DNA from: Gallionella sp. | GTDB lineage: Bacteria; Pseudomonadota; Gammaproteobacteria; Burkholderiales; Gallionellaceae | Direction of reading: 5' to 3' | NCBI GenBank assembly: GCA_028699065.1 | Contig: JAQVVH010000001.1 | Span: 1 to 64,000, forward strand | Length of the DNA stretch: 64,000 nt | Shown here: piece after piece, positions 49,226 through 57,883 of the stretch | Position numbering within the stretch: the first letter of the stretch is position 1 | How the letters are laid out: every line of letters starts with the position of its first letter | Notes under the pieces: generated by a model | The model's input: only the letters and a program-made list of their open reading frames with translations | Database searches by the model: none | What the model was told of the DNA's origin: nothing | Translations under genes and position numbers: made by a program

Positions 49226-49459
49226 TTAGGCAGCCCTGATTTTATCCAGCAATGCCTGGGTTGCTTCCTGCCCAGCATCAGATTTTCCCGCAATCATATC
49301 CCAGAGCCGCGTATCCGGCATATCCAGCAAACCCTCGAAGAGCAGACGTTCATCGGCATCCAGTGTTTCGTAACAGGTGTCGATAAAACGTCCCAGCACA
49401 ATATCCAGCTCCAGCAATCCGCGCCGGGATCGCCAGCGCACACGTTCCAGTGTCTTCAT
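49226..49459 (-). CDS. sdhE: SdhE flavinylation factor for succinate dehydrogenase
   Basis: A 77-residue protein that helps attach FAD to SdhA. It carries the conserved '[15 protein letters not shown]' (RGxxE) motif. The ORF track entry begins 33 codons earlier inside sdhB; the ATG at 49459 gives the family length and overlaps the sdhB stop by 4 bases. The place directly after sdhB is typical of betaproteobacteria. Confidence 0.95.
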   Translation of the reverse strand: MKTLERVRWRSRRGLLELDIVLGRFIDTCYETLDADERLLFEGLLDMPDTRLWDMIAGKSDAGQEATQALLDKIRAA

Positions 49460-50151
49460 ACCATGCGCTTGATCATCATGTCCTTGATGTGCCCAATCGC
49501 CTCGGTCGGATTGAGCTCCTTCGGACAAACATCCACGCAATTCATGATGGTATGGCAACGGAACAGGCGATAGGGATCTTCCAGATCATCCAGACGTTCG
49601 CTGGTCGCCTGGTCGCGCGTATCGGCAATAAAACGGTAAGCCTGCAACAAACCGGCCGGGCCGACGAATTTGTCAGGATTCCACCAGAACGAAGGACAGG
49701 AAGTCGAACAGCAACCGCACAAAATGCACTCGTACAAACCATTCAAATGGGCGCGCTGTGCCGGCGACTGCAATCGCTCGGTTTCCGGCGGCGGATCATT
49801 ATTGATGAGGTAAGGCCTGATCGAATGATATTGCTTGAAAAACTGGGTCATATCCACAATCAGATCACGGATGACCGGCAGCCCCGGCAAGGGACGCAAC
49901 TCCACCGGCTGCTTCAGCGAAGCCAGCGGCGTAATGCAGGCTAGCCCGTTACGGCCATTAATATTCATCGCATCGGAGCCGCATACCCCTTCACGGCAGG
50001 ATTTGCGCAATGACAGCGTGTCATCCTGTTCCTTCAAGAGCAATAGGGCATCGAGCAACATCAGACCTTCAGGCGCGACGTCCAACTCGTAATCCTGCAT
50101 ACACGGCGCGGCATCAGTTTCCGGGTTGTAGCGGTAGATTCTGAATTTCAT
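49456..50151 (-). CDS. sdhB: Succinate dehydrogenase iron-sulfur subunit
   Basis: A 231-residue subunit with three clusters: [2Fe-2S] in 'CREGVCGSDAMNINGRNGLAC' region, [4Fe-4S] in 'CILCGCCSTSCPSFWW' and [3Fe-4S] around 'CHTIMNCVDVCPKELNP'. It passes electrons from SdhA to quinone. Two ATGs stand in tandem; the second lies 5 bases after a GAGG and is preferred. It is 9 bases after sdhA. Confidence 0.97.
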   Translation of the reverse strand: MKFRIYRYNPETDAAPCMQDYELDVAPEGLMLLDALLLLKEQDDTLSLRKSCREGVCGSDAMNINGRNGLACITPLASLKQPVELRPLPGLPVIRDLIVDMTQFFKQYHSIRPYLINNDPPPETERLQSPAQRAHLNGLYECILCGCCSTSCPSFWWNPDKFVGPAGLLQAYRFIADTRDQATSERLDDLEDPYRLFRCHTIMNCVDVCPKELNPTEAIGHIKDMMIKRMV

Positions 50152-50160
50152 CATCGCCTC

Positions 50161-51924
50161 CTAGTACACCCGAGCCTTGAGCGGAAAGGATTCCACCGAC
50201 AAGGGTTTCAAGCGCACCGGCTTGTAATCAAGACGGCTGTTTTCCCGGAAATACAGGCTGTGTTTGAGCCAATTCTGGTCGTCTCGTTGCGGGAAGTCCT
50301 CGCGCGCATGGGCACCCCGGCTTTCCTGTCTGGCCTCGGCAGAAATCATGGTCGCCATGGCAACCTCGATGAGATTGTCCAGCTCCAACGCCTCGATACG
50401 CGCGGTATTGAATACCCGGCTCTTGTCGCCAATTTCGGTGCACGCAACCCGCTCGGCCACCTGTCGGATCTGCGCCACACCTTCGGCCATCAGGTCCGGC
50501 AGACGGAAGACGCCACAGTGTTTTTGCATCACCTTGCGCATGGCATCGCCAACGTCGGCCACGCGCTCGCCATTCTTCTGGCCTTCCAGCCGCGCAAGAC
50601 GTGACAGCGGACGCTCCGCAGCATCGGCCGGCAAAGGTTTGGGATGCGGATGGTGTTGCAAATCCTCGACAATCTGACGCCCGGCTTCGCGCCCGAACAC
50701 CAGCAAATCCAGCAGGGAGTTGCAGCCCAACCGATTGGCGCCATGTACGGAAACGCAGGCGCACTCGCCCACCGCATACAGACCATGCACCACCTCATCC
50801 GGCCCGGTTTTATAAGGTGCAACAACCTGTCCGTGGAAATTGGTCGGAATGCCGCCCATCATGTAATGCGCTGTCGGCACGATGGGAATCGGCGCCTTGG
50901 CCGGATCGACATGGGCGAACTTCAGCGCAATCTCGCGTATGCCCGGCAGACGCTGGCGGATCACGTCATCGCCGAGATGGTCGAGTTTCAGCAAAATGTG
51001 GTCGCCATGCGGACCGCAGCCCCGCCCAGCGTTAATTTCCATCGTAATCGCGCGCGACACCACATCGCGACTGGCCAGATCCTTGGCCGTCGGCGCGTAA
51101 TTCGGCATAAAGCGTTCGCCGTCCTTGTTTAGCAGATAACCGCCCTCACCGCGCACGCCTTCCGAGATCAGAACGCCGGCGCCGTAAACGCCGGTAGGAT
51201 GAAACTGGAAAAACTCCATATCCTCAAGCGGAATTCCTGCGCGTGCCGCCATGCCCAGCCCGTCGCCGGTGTTGATGTAGGCATTGGTGCTGGAGGCAAA
51301 TATCCGCCCCGCGCCGCCGGTGGCGAACAGGGTCGCGCGGGCCTGAAAGATCATCACTTCGCCGGTTTCAATTTCCATCGCCGTGACACCAAGAACATCC
51401 CCCTCTTCATCGCGGATCAGATCCAGCGCCATCCATTCAACGAAGAAATGCGTATTGGCTTTCACGTTCTGCTGGTACAGCGTATGCAACAAGGCATGAC
51501 CGGTACGATCGGCGGCAGCGCAGGCGCGCTGCACTGGCGTCTTGCCATAGTCCTGCATGTGGCCGCCAAACGGCCGCTGGTAAATCTTGCCGCTGTCGAG
51601 CCGATCGAACGGCATACCGAAATGCTCAAGCTCGTAGACCACCTCAGGCGCGGCACGGCACATAAATTCGATCGCATCTTGGTCGCCCAGATAATCAGAC
51701 CCCTTGACCGTGTCGTACATGTGCCAGTGCCAGTTATCCTCGCTCACATTACCCAGTGAGGCGGCAATCCCGCCCTGTGCAGCGACCGTATGCGAACGCG
51801 TCGGAAACACCTTGGACAAGACCGCGACTTTCAGGCCGGCATGGGCCAGTTGCAACGCCGCACGCATACCGGCGCCGCCGGCGCCCACCACCACCACATC
51901 AAACGTTCGTTTGGAAACTGCCAT
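50161..51924 (-). CDS. sdhA: Succinate dehydrogenase flavoprotein subunit
   Basis: A 587-residue FAD enzyme oxidising succinate to fumarate. Visible features are the FAD-binding '[16 protein letters not shown]', the covalent-FAD histidine in '[13 protein letters not shown]', and the active-site segments '[16 protein letters not shown]' and '[10 protein letters not shown]'. The ORF track adds a GTG codon; the ATG at 51924 overlaps the sdhD stop (TGATG). Confidence 0.98.
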   Translation of the reverse strand: MAVSKRTFDVVVVGAGGAGMRAALQLAHAGLKVAVLSKVFPTRSHTVAAQGGIAASLGNVSEDNWHWHMYDTVKGSDYLGDQDAIEFMCRAAPEVVYELEHFGMPFDRLDSGKIYQRPFGGHMQDYGKTPVQRACAAADRTGHALLHTLYQQNVKANTHFFVEWMALDLIRDEEGDVLGVTAMEIETGEVMIFQARATLFATGGAGRIFASSTNAYINTGDGLGMAARAGIPLEDMEFFQFHPTGVYGAGVLISEGVRGEGGYLLNKDGERFMPNYAPTAKDLASRDVVSRAITMEINAGRGCGPHGDHILLKLDHLGDDVIRQRLPGIREIALKFAHVDPAKAPIPIVPTAHYMMGGIPTNFHGQVVAPYKTGPDEVVHGLYAVGECACVSVHGANRLGCNSLLDLLVFGREAGRQIVEDLQHHPHPKPLPADAAERPLSRLARLEGQKNGERVADVGDAMRKVMQKHCGVFRLPDLMAEGVAQIRQVAERVACTEIGDKSRVFNTARIEALELDNLIEVAMATMISAEARQESRGAHAREDFPQRDDQNWLKHSLYFRENSRLDYKPVRLKPLSVESFPLKARVY

Positions 51925-52271
51925 CACATGCCCCAGAGAATTTGTACCGACCAGATGCCGTATAGCACCAGTACCAAAACCGTGCCCACATGGATAAACA
52001 GGCGAACCACCGTGGGCTTCACATAATCCATGACGATGTCACGCACACCGATCCATGCGTGGTAGAACAACCCCAGCAGAAACAACAGACTGAAACTGCG
52101 CATCCACTGGCTGGAAAAGAGCGCCGTCCAAGTATCGTAATTGTGATACGGCTGCCAGAGTTCATAGCCGGCCAGCACAACAATATAAACCGCCATCACG
52201 ACAGCACTCACGCGCTGGACCAGCCAATCCCGCGCACCGTAATGCGCACCGACAACGACTCGTTTCACCAT
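51924..52271 (-). CDS. sdhD: Succinate dehydrogenase membrane anchor SdhD
   Basis: Three-helix membrane anchor of 115 residues. It begins with a basic segment ('[22 protein letters not shown]') and has a heme-ligand-type histidine in '[18 protein letters not shown]'. Together with SdhC it binds heme b and ubiquinone. It overlaps sdhC by 7 bases. Confidence 0.94.
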   Translation of the reverse strand: MVKRVVVGAHYGARDWLVQRVSAVVMAVYIVVLAGYELWQPYHNYDTWTALFSSQWMRSFSLLFLLGLFYHAWIGVRDIVMDYVKPTVVRLFIHVGTVLVLVLYGIWSVQILWGM

Positions 52272-52639
52272 AATTTCGCTCCCAGCAGCAACGTCAGGAA
52301 CAGACTCAGCACCAGCACCCAGACGCCTGACTGACGCGCCCGTGCAAGGCCGCTCAACAGATGCATATCAATCAGCAAGTAACGCAGACCCGCAAAAAAA
52401 TGGTGCAGCAACGCCCAGAGCAAAACGATGAGCAGCAGCTTGACGGACGCATGATCAAAAAAAGATTGCAAACCGGTGAATGTCTCGATGGACATCAGAC
52501 TGGCCTGCAGCATCCACAGCAAAAAGGGCAAAGCGAGGAACAACAGGAGCCCGCTTGCCCGGTGCAGGATGGACACAAAACCGGGCAGTGGTAACTTGAT
52601 TTGAAACAGATTGAGATACTTGGGTCGGCACTTTTGCAT
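52265..52639 (-). CDS. sdhC: Succinate dehydrogenase cytochrome b556 subunit SdhC
   Basis: Three-helix anchor of 124 residues. It has the family segment 'LPGFVSILHRASGLLLFLALPFLLW' (SdhC signature with 'SILHRASG') and 'ALLHHFFAGLRYLLIDMH' with the heme-ligand histidine. The ORF track begins at a TTG six codons earlier; the ATG at 52639 is preferred. It is the first gene of sdhCDAB-sdhE-gltA-sucAB and is divergent from mdh, with 155 bases between the starts. Confidence 0.95.
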   Translation of the reverse strand: MQKCRPKYLNLFQIKLPLPGFVSILHRASGLLLFLALPFLLWMLQASLMSIETFTGLQSFFDHASVKLLLIVLLWALLHHFFAGLRYLLIDMHLLSGLARARQSGVWVLVLSLFLTLLLGAKLW

Positions 52640-52794
52640 GGCAATCACCGCAAACAAAAAATTCAGGCAGGATATTACACCCGATGCAGCCGTCTGTTTC
52701 CGGCAAATTATTACAGCATGAATTTCTCAAGCTTTTTCTTTTTGCGATGCTCGAAGACTGGCAGAATGTCGGGGTTATTTTTTAGGAGAATCCC

Positions 52795-53787
52795 ATGAAA
52801 GCCCCAATTCGGGTTGCCATTACCGGTGCCGCCGGCCAAATCGGCTACAACATGCTGTTCCGTATCGCCAACGGCGACATGCTGGGACGCGAACAACCTA
52901 TCATCCTGCAACTGCTCGATCTACCCCAAGCCCAGCAAGCCCTGCGCGGCGTCGCCATGGAGCTTGAAGATTGCGCATTCCCGATGTTGCAGCAAACCAT
53001 CACCACCGACGATCCGCGTGTCGCTTTCCGCGATGCCGAAGTCGTGCTGATGGTCGGTGCCCGCCCGCGCAGCAAAGGTATGGAACGCAAAGACCTGATC
53101 GCGGCCAACGGCGCGATCTTTTCCGAACAGGGACGCATCCTCAACGAAGTCGCCGCCCGTCATGTCAAGGTACTCGTCGTTGGCAATCCGGCCAACACCA
53201 ATGCGCTCATTGCGATGAAAAATGCGCCCGATCTCGACCCGCGCAACTTCAGCGCCATGATGCGTCTCGACCACAATCGTGCGATCAGCCAAGTTGCCCT
53301 GAAGCTGTTCCAGCCCATCCAGGACATCAAAAAAATGGTGGTTTGGGGTAATCATTCCGGCACCCAGTATCCCGACCTTTCCCATGCCGAGATTCGCGGC
53401 CGCAAAGTCATCGACGTACTGCGCCAGAACAACTGGGAAGACTGGATCGAAAATTCATTCATTCCGACGGTACAAAAACGCGGTGCGGCCGTCATCGAAG
53501 CGCGCGGTCTCTCAAGTGCGGCCAGCGCGGCCAACTCAGCCATCGCACACATGCACGACTGGCTGCTGCGCTCACACCACAACGACTGGGTAACCATGAG
53601 CGTCCCCTCGGACGGCAGCTACGGCATTCCGGAAGGCGTGATCTACGGCTTCCCCGTCACCTGCCGCAACGGTCATTACAGCATCGTACAGGGACTCCCT
53701 ATCAGTGAACTCGGCCAAAAACACATGCTCGACAGCTACCGCGAACTACTCGAGGAACGCGAGCACGTCACGCAGCTGCTGGGTTAA
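52795..53787 (+). CDS. mdh: Malate dehydrogenase
   Basis: NAD-dependent enzyme of 330 residues of the bacterial/cytosolic MDH type. It has the nucleotide motif '[17 protein letters not shown]', the substrate arginines in '[13 protein letters not shown]', '[10 protein letters not shown]' and the catalytic His in '[11 protein letters not shown]'. TTAGGAG provides a clear ribosome site 5 bases before the ATG. It is divergent from the sdh operon, and its last 20 bases overlap the 3' end of the EI24-like gene on the other strand. Confidence 0.97.
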   Translation: MKAPIRVAITGAAGQIGYNMLFRIANGDMLGREQPIILQLLDLPQAQQALRGVAMELEDCAFPMLQQTITTDDPRVAFRDAEVVLMVGARPRSKGMERKDLIAANGAIFSEQGRILNEVAARHVKVLVVGNPANTNALIAMKNAPDLDPRNFSAMMRLDHNRAISQVALKLFQPIQDIKKMVVWGNHSGTQYPDLSHAEIRGRKVIDVLRQNNWEDWIENSFIPTVQKRGAAVIEARGLSSAASAANSAIAHMHDWLLRSHHNDWVTMSVPSDGSYGIPEGVIYGFPVTCRNGHYSIVQGLPISELGQKHMLDSYRELLEEREHVTQLLG

Positions 53788-54514
53788 TTGACACGTCTTT
53801 TTCTTGGCGCAAACGCTGCAGTTCAGACAAAGAAAGATGGATGAACGCCAGCCCGATAAAAACCGGCGCAAAAAAATTCAGAATAGGGACAAACTGCAGC
53901 AATCCGACCAGCATACCCAGCAGATAAAGTTTAGTGCTGGCGCGTTCTAGGATCTGCTGAAATTCTTCCCGGCTGGCGTGTTCCGCCAACGCGTCGTAAC
54001 GGAATAGCCGCTGGTTGAGGTAGGCCATCAACAAAAGCGGCAGAATGAGCGCGAAGGGTGTGAAAAGCCAGAGCGGCAAAGTGACAATCCAGCCCAAGCA
54101 ATAGATCGTGATCGCCAGCGCCGCATTGCCCACACTCCCCGCCACGCTGCCGCCGCGCTTGTGTTCCAATGCCGGATAGTATTTCGCCGCGACATGGCCG
54201 ACCATCGCCGGCATGGCAAACACGGTGGTAATGAGCAGCGCGGTGACATAGATCGCCGGCACCAGCAGCACAATCAACACGAAGGTCATCAAATAATGCG
54301 AGGCCACGGCAAAGAAGCCCTGTGCGATCCATTGTTCAGCCGGTGTCGCCTGAATCAGAGCGGTCAGACTGGTGAGCCAGCTGCTCCAGAAAAGCATTGC
54401 TGCAGCGCCCCATAACAAGCTCGCAAGCAACATCGGCCAAATGATGAGCGCGAGCATTTTGGGATGAAACAACCCCTTCAGCGCATCTCCCAGTGCAACG
54501 GCCACATCATTCAT
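53768..54514 (-). CDS. EI24/CysZ-like integral membrane protein
   Basis: A 248-residue protein with about four to six hydrophobic helices ('[21 protein letters not shown]', '[22 protein letters not shown]', '[26 protein letters not shown]') and the EI24 family segment '[14 protein letters not shown]'. Relatives include the CysZ sulfate permease, but many have no known function. It overlaps the thioredoxin-like gene by 4 bases and so appears to be the last gene of the hox-por operon. Its 3' end overlaps mdh by 20 bases, so convergent transcription could interfere. Confidence 0.8.
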   Translation of the reverse strand: MNDVAVALGDALKGLFHPKMLALIIWPMLLASLLWGAAAMLFWSSWLTSLTALIQATPAEQWIAQGFFAVASHYLMTFVLIVLLVPAIYVTALLITTVFAMPAMVGHVAAKYYPALEHKRGGSVAGSVGNAALAITIYCLGWIVTLPLWLFTPFALILPLLLMAYLNQRLFRYDALAEHASREEFQQILERASTKLYLLGMLVGLLQFVPILNFFAPVFIGLAFIHLSLSELQRLRQEKDVSINPAAA

Positions 54515-54885
54515 TCAGCCACCGCAGCGTGATGCGCGATCAGTTTATCGATGAAACGTCGCAGGAACTGGTCCGGCTGGGCACTGTGAAAGCGGTCCGT
54601 CTCCGTGCCCCGGCTATATGCAATCACAGTCGGAAAGCCGCGCACCTTGTGGCGGCCGGCAATGCGCATGTTTTCATCGGCATCGACCCTAGCCAGAACG
54701 AATAGTCCCGCGTATTCCTGCACCAGCTTTTCCAGCCGTGGTCCGAGGACATTGCAGGGCGCGCACCAGTCGGCCCCGATGTCGAGCAGCACAGGGACCT
54801 CGTGCGAACGCGCGACAACCAGCTGATCAAAATTAGCCTCCTCCACATCGAAGGAAAGCCTGGAATGGGGATGTCCAAAACTCAT
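54511..54885 (-). CDS. Thioredoxin-fold protein
   Basis: A 124-residue cytosolic thioredoxin-like protein with the active site 'ADWCAPCNVLGPRLEKL' (CAPC rather than the classic CGPC) and a cis-proline in 'RGFPTVIAY'. The first domain resembles the N-terminal part of YbbN/CnoX, but the TPR half is absent. It lies 21 bases after hypA and overlaps the EI24-like gene. From context it might act on hydrogenase maturation or oxidative protection; nothing in the sequence proves it. Confidence 0.85.
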   Translation of the reverse strand: MSFGHPHSRLSFDVEEANFDQLVVARSHEVPVLLDIGADWCAPCNVLGPRLEKLVQEYAGLFVLARVDADENMRIAGRHKVRGFPTVIAYSRGTETDRFHSAQPDQFLRRFIDKLIAHHAAVAE

Positions 54886-54906
54886 CGTTATCTCTCGCTC
54901 CTGAAT

Positions 54907-55248
54907 CTAGCTGACCTCCAGCTCGTACACGCGCATGGCGTCACCGCCGGTAATCCGAATGCGGTAATTACCACACTCCGGGCAGGCATCATAACGGGAT
55001 TCCGGATGAAATTCAGCCGCGCAGTCTTCACATTTCCCCTGCCCGGCCACCTCGACGATCTGTAGCTCGGCTTGCTCGACCAGCGTCCCCTGCATGACGG
55101 AATCGAAACAGAAACGCAGCGCCTCGGGCTCGACACAAGAGAGTTTGCCGATCTCCAGGGTGACACGTTTGACGCGACTGAAACCCTGCTCGCGTGCGGC
55201 ATCCTCAATGATGTGTAGCACACTTTCAGCCAGCGACATCTCATGCAT
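54907..55248 (-). CDS. hypA: HypA hydrogenase nickel-incorporation protein
   Basis: Metallochaperone of 113 residues that delivers nickel to [NiFe] hydrogenase with HypB. The N-terminal 'MHEMSLAESV' holds the nickel-binding His2, and the zinc site is 'CEDCAAEF...CPECG'. The ORF track entry starts 52 codons upstream in another gene; the ATG at 55248 shares one base with the stop of the flavoprotein gene (TGATG). Other hyp genes are not in the window. Confidence 0.95.
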   Translation of the reverse strand: MHEMSLAESVLHIIEDAAREQGFSRVKRVTLEIGKLSCVEPEALRFCFDSVMQGTLVEQAELQIVEVAGQGKCEDCAAEFHPESRYDACPECGNYRIRITGGDAMRVYELEVS

Positions 55249-56870
55249 CAGATGTCTTCCGCCACCATCTTGATAGCGCCGCAAGGGCATTCGGCCACAC
55301 AAAGTCCGCAGCCCTTGCAGTAGTCGTAATTGAACTGGAAGCGCTTGCCGGGACCCAATTTGATCACGGCATTGTCGGGACATACGCCATAACAGTTGTC
55401 GCATTCAAAACAGTTGCCGCAGGACAGGCAGCGGCGTGCTTCAAACAACGCATTGCTTTCGTCCAATCCGCCCTGCACCTCGTCGAAACTGGTTTTTCGC
55501 CGCAAGATATCAAGCATCGGACGCACCGTTTTGTGCGCGTCGGAGTAATACCAGGTATTCAGTTTTCCGAACTCTGCGAGCTCGTGTTTCGGGGGCGGTG
55601 CATAGGTTTCGCCGCGCAGCCAGGCGTCGATATGCCGGGCGGCCTTTTTGCCATGCCCCACCGCAACCGTCACAGTCCGTTCGGAAGGCACCATGTCACC
55701 GCCCGCAAAAATTCCGGGGTGACCGGTCATCATGTTGGTGCCCACCTGCACGACACCATTCTTAACTTCCAGCCCGGCGACACCTTCCAGCAGCGACAGA
55801 TCCACGTCCTGCCCCAACGCCAGCACGACCGAGTCGGCGGCGAGCGTCTCAAATTCACCCGTCGGCTGCGGATAACCCGCCTCGTCGAGCGCCATTTTCT
55901 CGACCATGATTTCGCCTTCGCCGGCCTGCTTGATGGTGGACAACCATTTGATCATCACGCCTTCCTGCAGCGCCTCCTCAATCTCGAAGTCATGGGCCGG
56001 CGCCTTGTCACGCGTACGTCGATAGACGATGATCGGCTCGCCGCCCATGCGTTTCACCGTACGCGCCACATCCACCGCCGTATTGCCGCCGCCATAAACC
56101 ACCACGCGACGGCCCAGCATGGGCTTATCCTCATTCTCCATTGAGCGCAGCACCGACACCGCATCAACGATCTTGGTCGCGTCTCCGGCGGGAATATAAG
56201 TCCGTTTTCCGATATGCGCACCAACTGCCAGAAATGCGGCATCAAAACCGCCGTCCCGCAAACTTGCCTCGATATTTTCAATTTTGGTGTTGAGCTTCAG
56301 CACCACGCCCATATCCAGAATGCGCTGCACTTCAGCGTCCAGTACCTCGCGCGGCAAGCGGTATTTCGGAATGCCGAAACGCATCATGCCGCCGGCCAAA
56401 GGCCCGGCCTCATGAATCTCGACCCGGTGCCCCATGCGAGCCAGATGGTAAGCCGCTGACAAACCCGAAGGACCCGCGCCAACAACCAGTATCTTTTTAC
56501 CCGTAGACGTAGCGGGGGCATCGAATTTCCAGCCGCGCTTGATCGCTTCATCCCCCAGAAAACGCTCGACGGAATTGATGCCGACCGCTTCGTCAAGCTG
56601 GGATCGGTTACAGGCCGATTCGCACGGGTGATAACAGACGCGCCCCATCACCGCCGGCAGTGGATTGTTTTCCACCAGCGCGCGCCAAGCTTGCTCGTAA
56701 TCGCCCGATTCGGCATGAAACAACCACCCCTGAATATTCTCCCCGGCGGGACAGGCGTTGTTACAGGGCGGCAACCGATCCAGATATTCCGGCCGGGAAG
56801 TGCGCCAGGTGCCCGTCAGATTGGTCAGTGACGAACCGGGCTTAAGCGTAATGGCAAACGGTTTCTCCAT
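55248..56870 (-). CDS. GltD-like NAD(P)H flavoprotein with C-terminal 4Fe-4S ferredoxin domain, partner of Por
   Basis: A 540-residue fusion. The N-terminus has the Fe-S segment of the glutamate-synthase small subunit ('LPPCNNACPAGENIQGWLF'). FAD and NAD(P) Rossmann motifs follow ('VVGAGPSGLSAAYHLARMGH' near 132 and 'VVVYGGGNTAVDVARTVKRMG' near 265), with 'GIFAGGDMV' later. The last ~65 residues carry Cys-rich segments ('CLSCGNCFECDNCYGVCP' and 'CKGCGLCVAECPCGAIK'), suited to two [4Fe-4S] clusters. It lies 2 bases after porB and no porD is present, so it probably takes electrons from the Por core and exchanges them with NAD(P)H. No glutamate synthase large subunit is near. The pyridine nucleotide used is unknown. 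Confidence 0.85.
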   Translation of the reverse strand: MEKPFAITLKPGSSLTNLTGTWRTSRPEYLDRLPPCNNACPAGENIQGWLFHAESGDYEQAWRALVENNPLPAVMGRVCYHPCESACNRSQLDEAVGINSVERFLGDEAIKRGWKFDAPATSTGKKILVVGAGPSGLSAAYHLARMGHRVEIHEAGPLAGGMMRFGIPKYRLPREVLDAEVQRILDMGVVLKLNTKIENIEASLRDGGFDAAFLAVGAHIGKRTYIPAGDATKIVDAVSVLRSMENEDKPMLGRRVVVYGGGNTAVDVARTVKRMGGEPIIVYRRTRDKAPAHDFEIEEALQEGVMIKWLSTIKQAGEGEIMVEKMALDEAGYPQPTGEFETLAADSVVLALGQDVDLSLLEGVAGLEVKNGVVQVGTNMMTGHPGIFAGGDMVPSERTVTVAVGHGKKAARHIDAWLRGETYAPPPKHELAEFGKLNTWYYSDAHKTVRPMLDILRRKTSFDEVQGGLDESNALFEARRCLSCGNCFECDNCYGVCPDNAVIKLGPGKRFQFNYDYCKGCGLCVAECPCGAIKMVAEDI

Positions 56871-56872
56871 GG

Positions 56873-57874
56873 TTACTTGCCCTCCTCGTCCAGCAGGCCG
56901 TACTTGCGAATATTACGATCGGCGATGGCTTGCAGACGCTCAATAATTTCGGGATGCGCATTTTTGCCAAACAAGTGCGCGAAACGCCGTTGCGGCTTGA
57001 GATATTCCTCGACCGGCAAACGGTGGCGGATTTTCAACACACTCGTCACTTCGCCCTGTTCGGCCTCAAACACTGGGAACATGCCGGTTTCCTTGGCCAG
57101 CCGAGCCATACGAATCGTGTCGTGCGATGCCGTGCCCCAACCCAGCGGACAAGGCACAAACACGTGCAGGTAACGCGCGCCGTGCAAACTCATGGCCTTG
57201 TTCACCTTGTATTCCAGGTCACGTAAATCCGCGACCGTGGCGGTGGCCACATACGGAATACCGTGCGCCATGGCGATCTCAGGTACATTTTTCCCCTGCC
57301 CAAAGACGTTACCGGGCTCCGGTCCCAGCGGCATGGTGGTGGCGGTTCGTGCTGCCGGTGGCGTCGCCGAAGAGCGTTGCACCCCGGTATTCATGTAACC
57401 CTGATTGTCGTAACAAATGTAGAGCACATCATCGTTGCGCTCGAACATACCGGACAGACAGCCGAAGCCAATATCGGTTGTGCCGCCATCTCCGCCCTGC
57501 GCAACCACGCGAACGTCCTGTTTGCCCTTGACCTTGAGCGCGGCCGCAATTCCAGTCGCCACCGCCGCCGCATTACCGAACAGGGAGTGAATCCAGGGCA
57601 ACTGCCAGGACGATTCGGGATAAGGGGTGGAAAACACCTCCAGACAACCGGTCGCATTGGCGGCGATCAGTTTTCCGCCACTGGCCGCCATGGCGGCATC
57701 AATCGCATAACGCGCACCCAGCGCCTCGCCGCAGCCCTGGCAAGCGCGGTGACCTGAGTTAATCGCATTGCTGCGCTGCTGCCCGGCCTGCACGCTGCGC
57801 TCATCCGGCGCCAGCAGGCGGTTACCGACCGTGAACGTACCGGTCTGATAAAACTTCACGGGTTGAAAGCTCAT
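56873..57874 (-). CDS. porB: Pyruvate:ferredoxin oxidoreductase beta subunit (ThDP)
   Basis: A 333-residue ThDP-binding subunit. It has 'GHRACQGCGEALGARYAID' with two cluster-ligand cysteines, the ThDP/Mg motif 'GDGGTTDIGFGCLSGMFERNDD' to 'YDNQGYMNTG', and 'FVPCPLGWG' with a later conserved Cys. The 'YMNTGVQRSSATP' segment is more like pyruvate than 2-oxoglutarate or isovalerate enzymes. A GGGGGCAGC ribosome site precedes the ATG. It lies 9 bases after porA. Confidence 0.92.
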   Translation of the reverse strand: MSFQPVKFYQTGTFTVGNRLLAPDERSVQAGQQRSNAINSGHRACQGCGEALGARYAIDAAMAASGGKLIAANATGCLEVFSTPYPESSWQLPWIHSLFGNAAAVATGIAAALKVKGKQDVRVVAQGGDGGTTDIGFGCLSGMFERNDDVLYICYDNQGYMNTGVQRSSATPPAARTATTMPLGPEPGNVFGQGKNVPEIAMAHGIPYVATATVADLRDLEYKVNKAMSLHGARYLHVFVPCPLGWGTASHDTIRMARLAKETGMFPVFEAEQGEVTSVLKIRHRLPVEEYLKPQRRFAHLFGKNAHPEIIERLQAIADRNIRKYGLLDEEGK

Positions 57875-57883
57875 GCTGCCCCC

